Shown here: positions 63,765 to 64,000 of the stretch, piece by piece
Numbering within the stretch: the first letter of the stretch is position 1
Layout of the letters: each line of letters opens with the position of its first letter
NCBI RefSeq assembly: GCF_008369325.1
Contig: NZ_VOBI01000006.1
Location: forward strand, 186,001-250,000
DNA from: Pseudomonas sp. ANT_H12B
Lineage (GTDB): Bacteria; Pseudomonadota; Gammaproteobacteria; Pseudomonadales; Pseudomonadaceae
Direction of reading: 5' to 3'
Length of the DNA stretch: 64,000 nucleotides
Notes under the pieces: model-generated
Seen by the model: the letters and a program-made list of their open reading frames with translations, nothing else
The model's database searches: none
What the model was told of the DNA's origin: nothing
Program-made: the position numbers and the translations under genes

Positions 63765-64000
63765 TTAACGGGATGGATTAGGTTTGATCAGGCCGGCGGC
63801 AACCGCCAACTGCCACAAGCCGCGTTCTGTGGCCTGTTCGGCCAGGGTCACCCGAGCAAAACCACAGGCGTCGAGCGCCCGGCTGTAGCGGACACAGAGT
63901 TGGGTATTACCGATGAGGATGATCGAAGGCAGATGAACGCTGTTGCGTCGGCGGCGCTGAACGCTCGCCAACGCTGACAGTTCATGGCCGATCAACAGAC
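63765..64000 (-). CDS. dgoK: 2-dehydro-3-deoxygalactonokinase (5' part missing)
   Basis: Only the C-terminal 77 or so residues lie in the window; the start is beyond position 64000. The visible part (LLIGHELSAL, then IILIGNTQLCVRYSRALDAC, then GLWQLAVAAGLIKP) matches the end of DgoK, which phosphorylates 2-keto-3-deoxygalactonate. The position directly before dgoA on the same strand supports this. Confidence 0.87.
   Translation of the reverse strand, partial: LLIGHELSALASVQRRRRNSVHLPSIILIGNTQLCVRYSRALDACGFARVTLAEQATERGLWQLAVAAGLIKPNPSR

Overview
The window looks like chromosomal DNA from a fluorescent-group Pseudomonas. The evidence is high GC, the linked run cmk-rpsA-ihfB beside a sugar-nucleotide locus, the tyrA-aroA fusion next to hisC, pheA, serC and gyrA, the mtnA/MTA-deaminase/ubiG/mupP order known from P. 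aeruginosa, and many GTGGGAGC(G/A)GGC-type REP palindromes. I see no rRNA, tRNA, CRISPR array, prophage or intact insertion sequence. All protein names come from motif and family recognition by eye, not from database searches.

Layout. 1-3644: the end of a surface-polysaccharide locus (partial rhamnosyltransferase-like gene, rmlA, rmlD, rmlB), all on the minus strand. 3875-16037: a long minus-strand housekeeping block (LapA-domain protein, ihfB, a small lipoprotein, rpsA, cmk, tyrA-aroA, hisC, pheA, serC, gyrA), with most aromatic and serine genes overlapping by a few bases. 16463-21259: mtnA (minus) diverging from a plus-strand set (MTA/SAH deaminase, ubiG, mupP, a YciK-like SDR). 21260-22649: a decayed GGDEF fragment, a REP pair and a TenA-like gene. 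22695-32273: a GGDEF/EAL protein, an ABC exporter, a DsbA-like protein, trhO, bolA, a DUF2059 protein, fumC and a DMT permease. 32485-35629: a small DUF6316-like protein, a thiolase and a tandem PPK2 enzyme. 35761-42721: mnmC, then the three-gene N-acetylglutaminylglutamine amide (NAGGN) osmolyte set. 42861-49556: small genes (YheU, a CsrA paralogue, YnfA, DUF3309, YkgJ), an SDR, an LTA-synthase-type sulfatase, a START protein and a Lys/Ala-rich exported protein. 49646-53310: a MocR-type regulator and a substrate-binding-protein/DUF4398/OmpA operon. 53391-57284: etfB-etfA divergent from ETF-quinone oxidoreductase. 57425-59559: an AraC regulator divergent from a zinc alcohol dehydrogenase. 59556-64000: a D-galactonate catabolic cluster (IclR regulator, MFS transporter, dgoD, dgoA, partial dgoK).

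How the genes work together. RmlA, RmlB and RmlD make dTDP-rhamnose intermediates for the glycosyltransferases at the left edge. PheA, TyrA-AroA and HisC/SerC cover the end of aromatic synthesis and related transaminations. MtnA and the deaminase recycle methylthioadenosine. EtfA and EtfB pass electrons from acyl-CoA dehydrogenases to ubiquinone through ETF-QO. DgoD, DgoK and DgoA convert galactonate to pyruvate and glyceraldehyde-3-phosphate.

Most genes are familiar. The more unusual content is between them: a structured rpsA leader, a hairpin over the ribosome-binding site of the CsrA paralogue, a probable PsrA operator abutting a near-consensus promoter before ETF-QO, a 178-bp MITE-like segment before etfB, a 56-bp perfect palindrome, and a roughly 480-bp inverted repeat with a relic of a second repeat family inside it. 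I found no convincing new multi-gene system.
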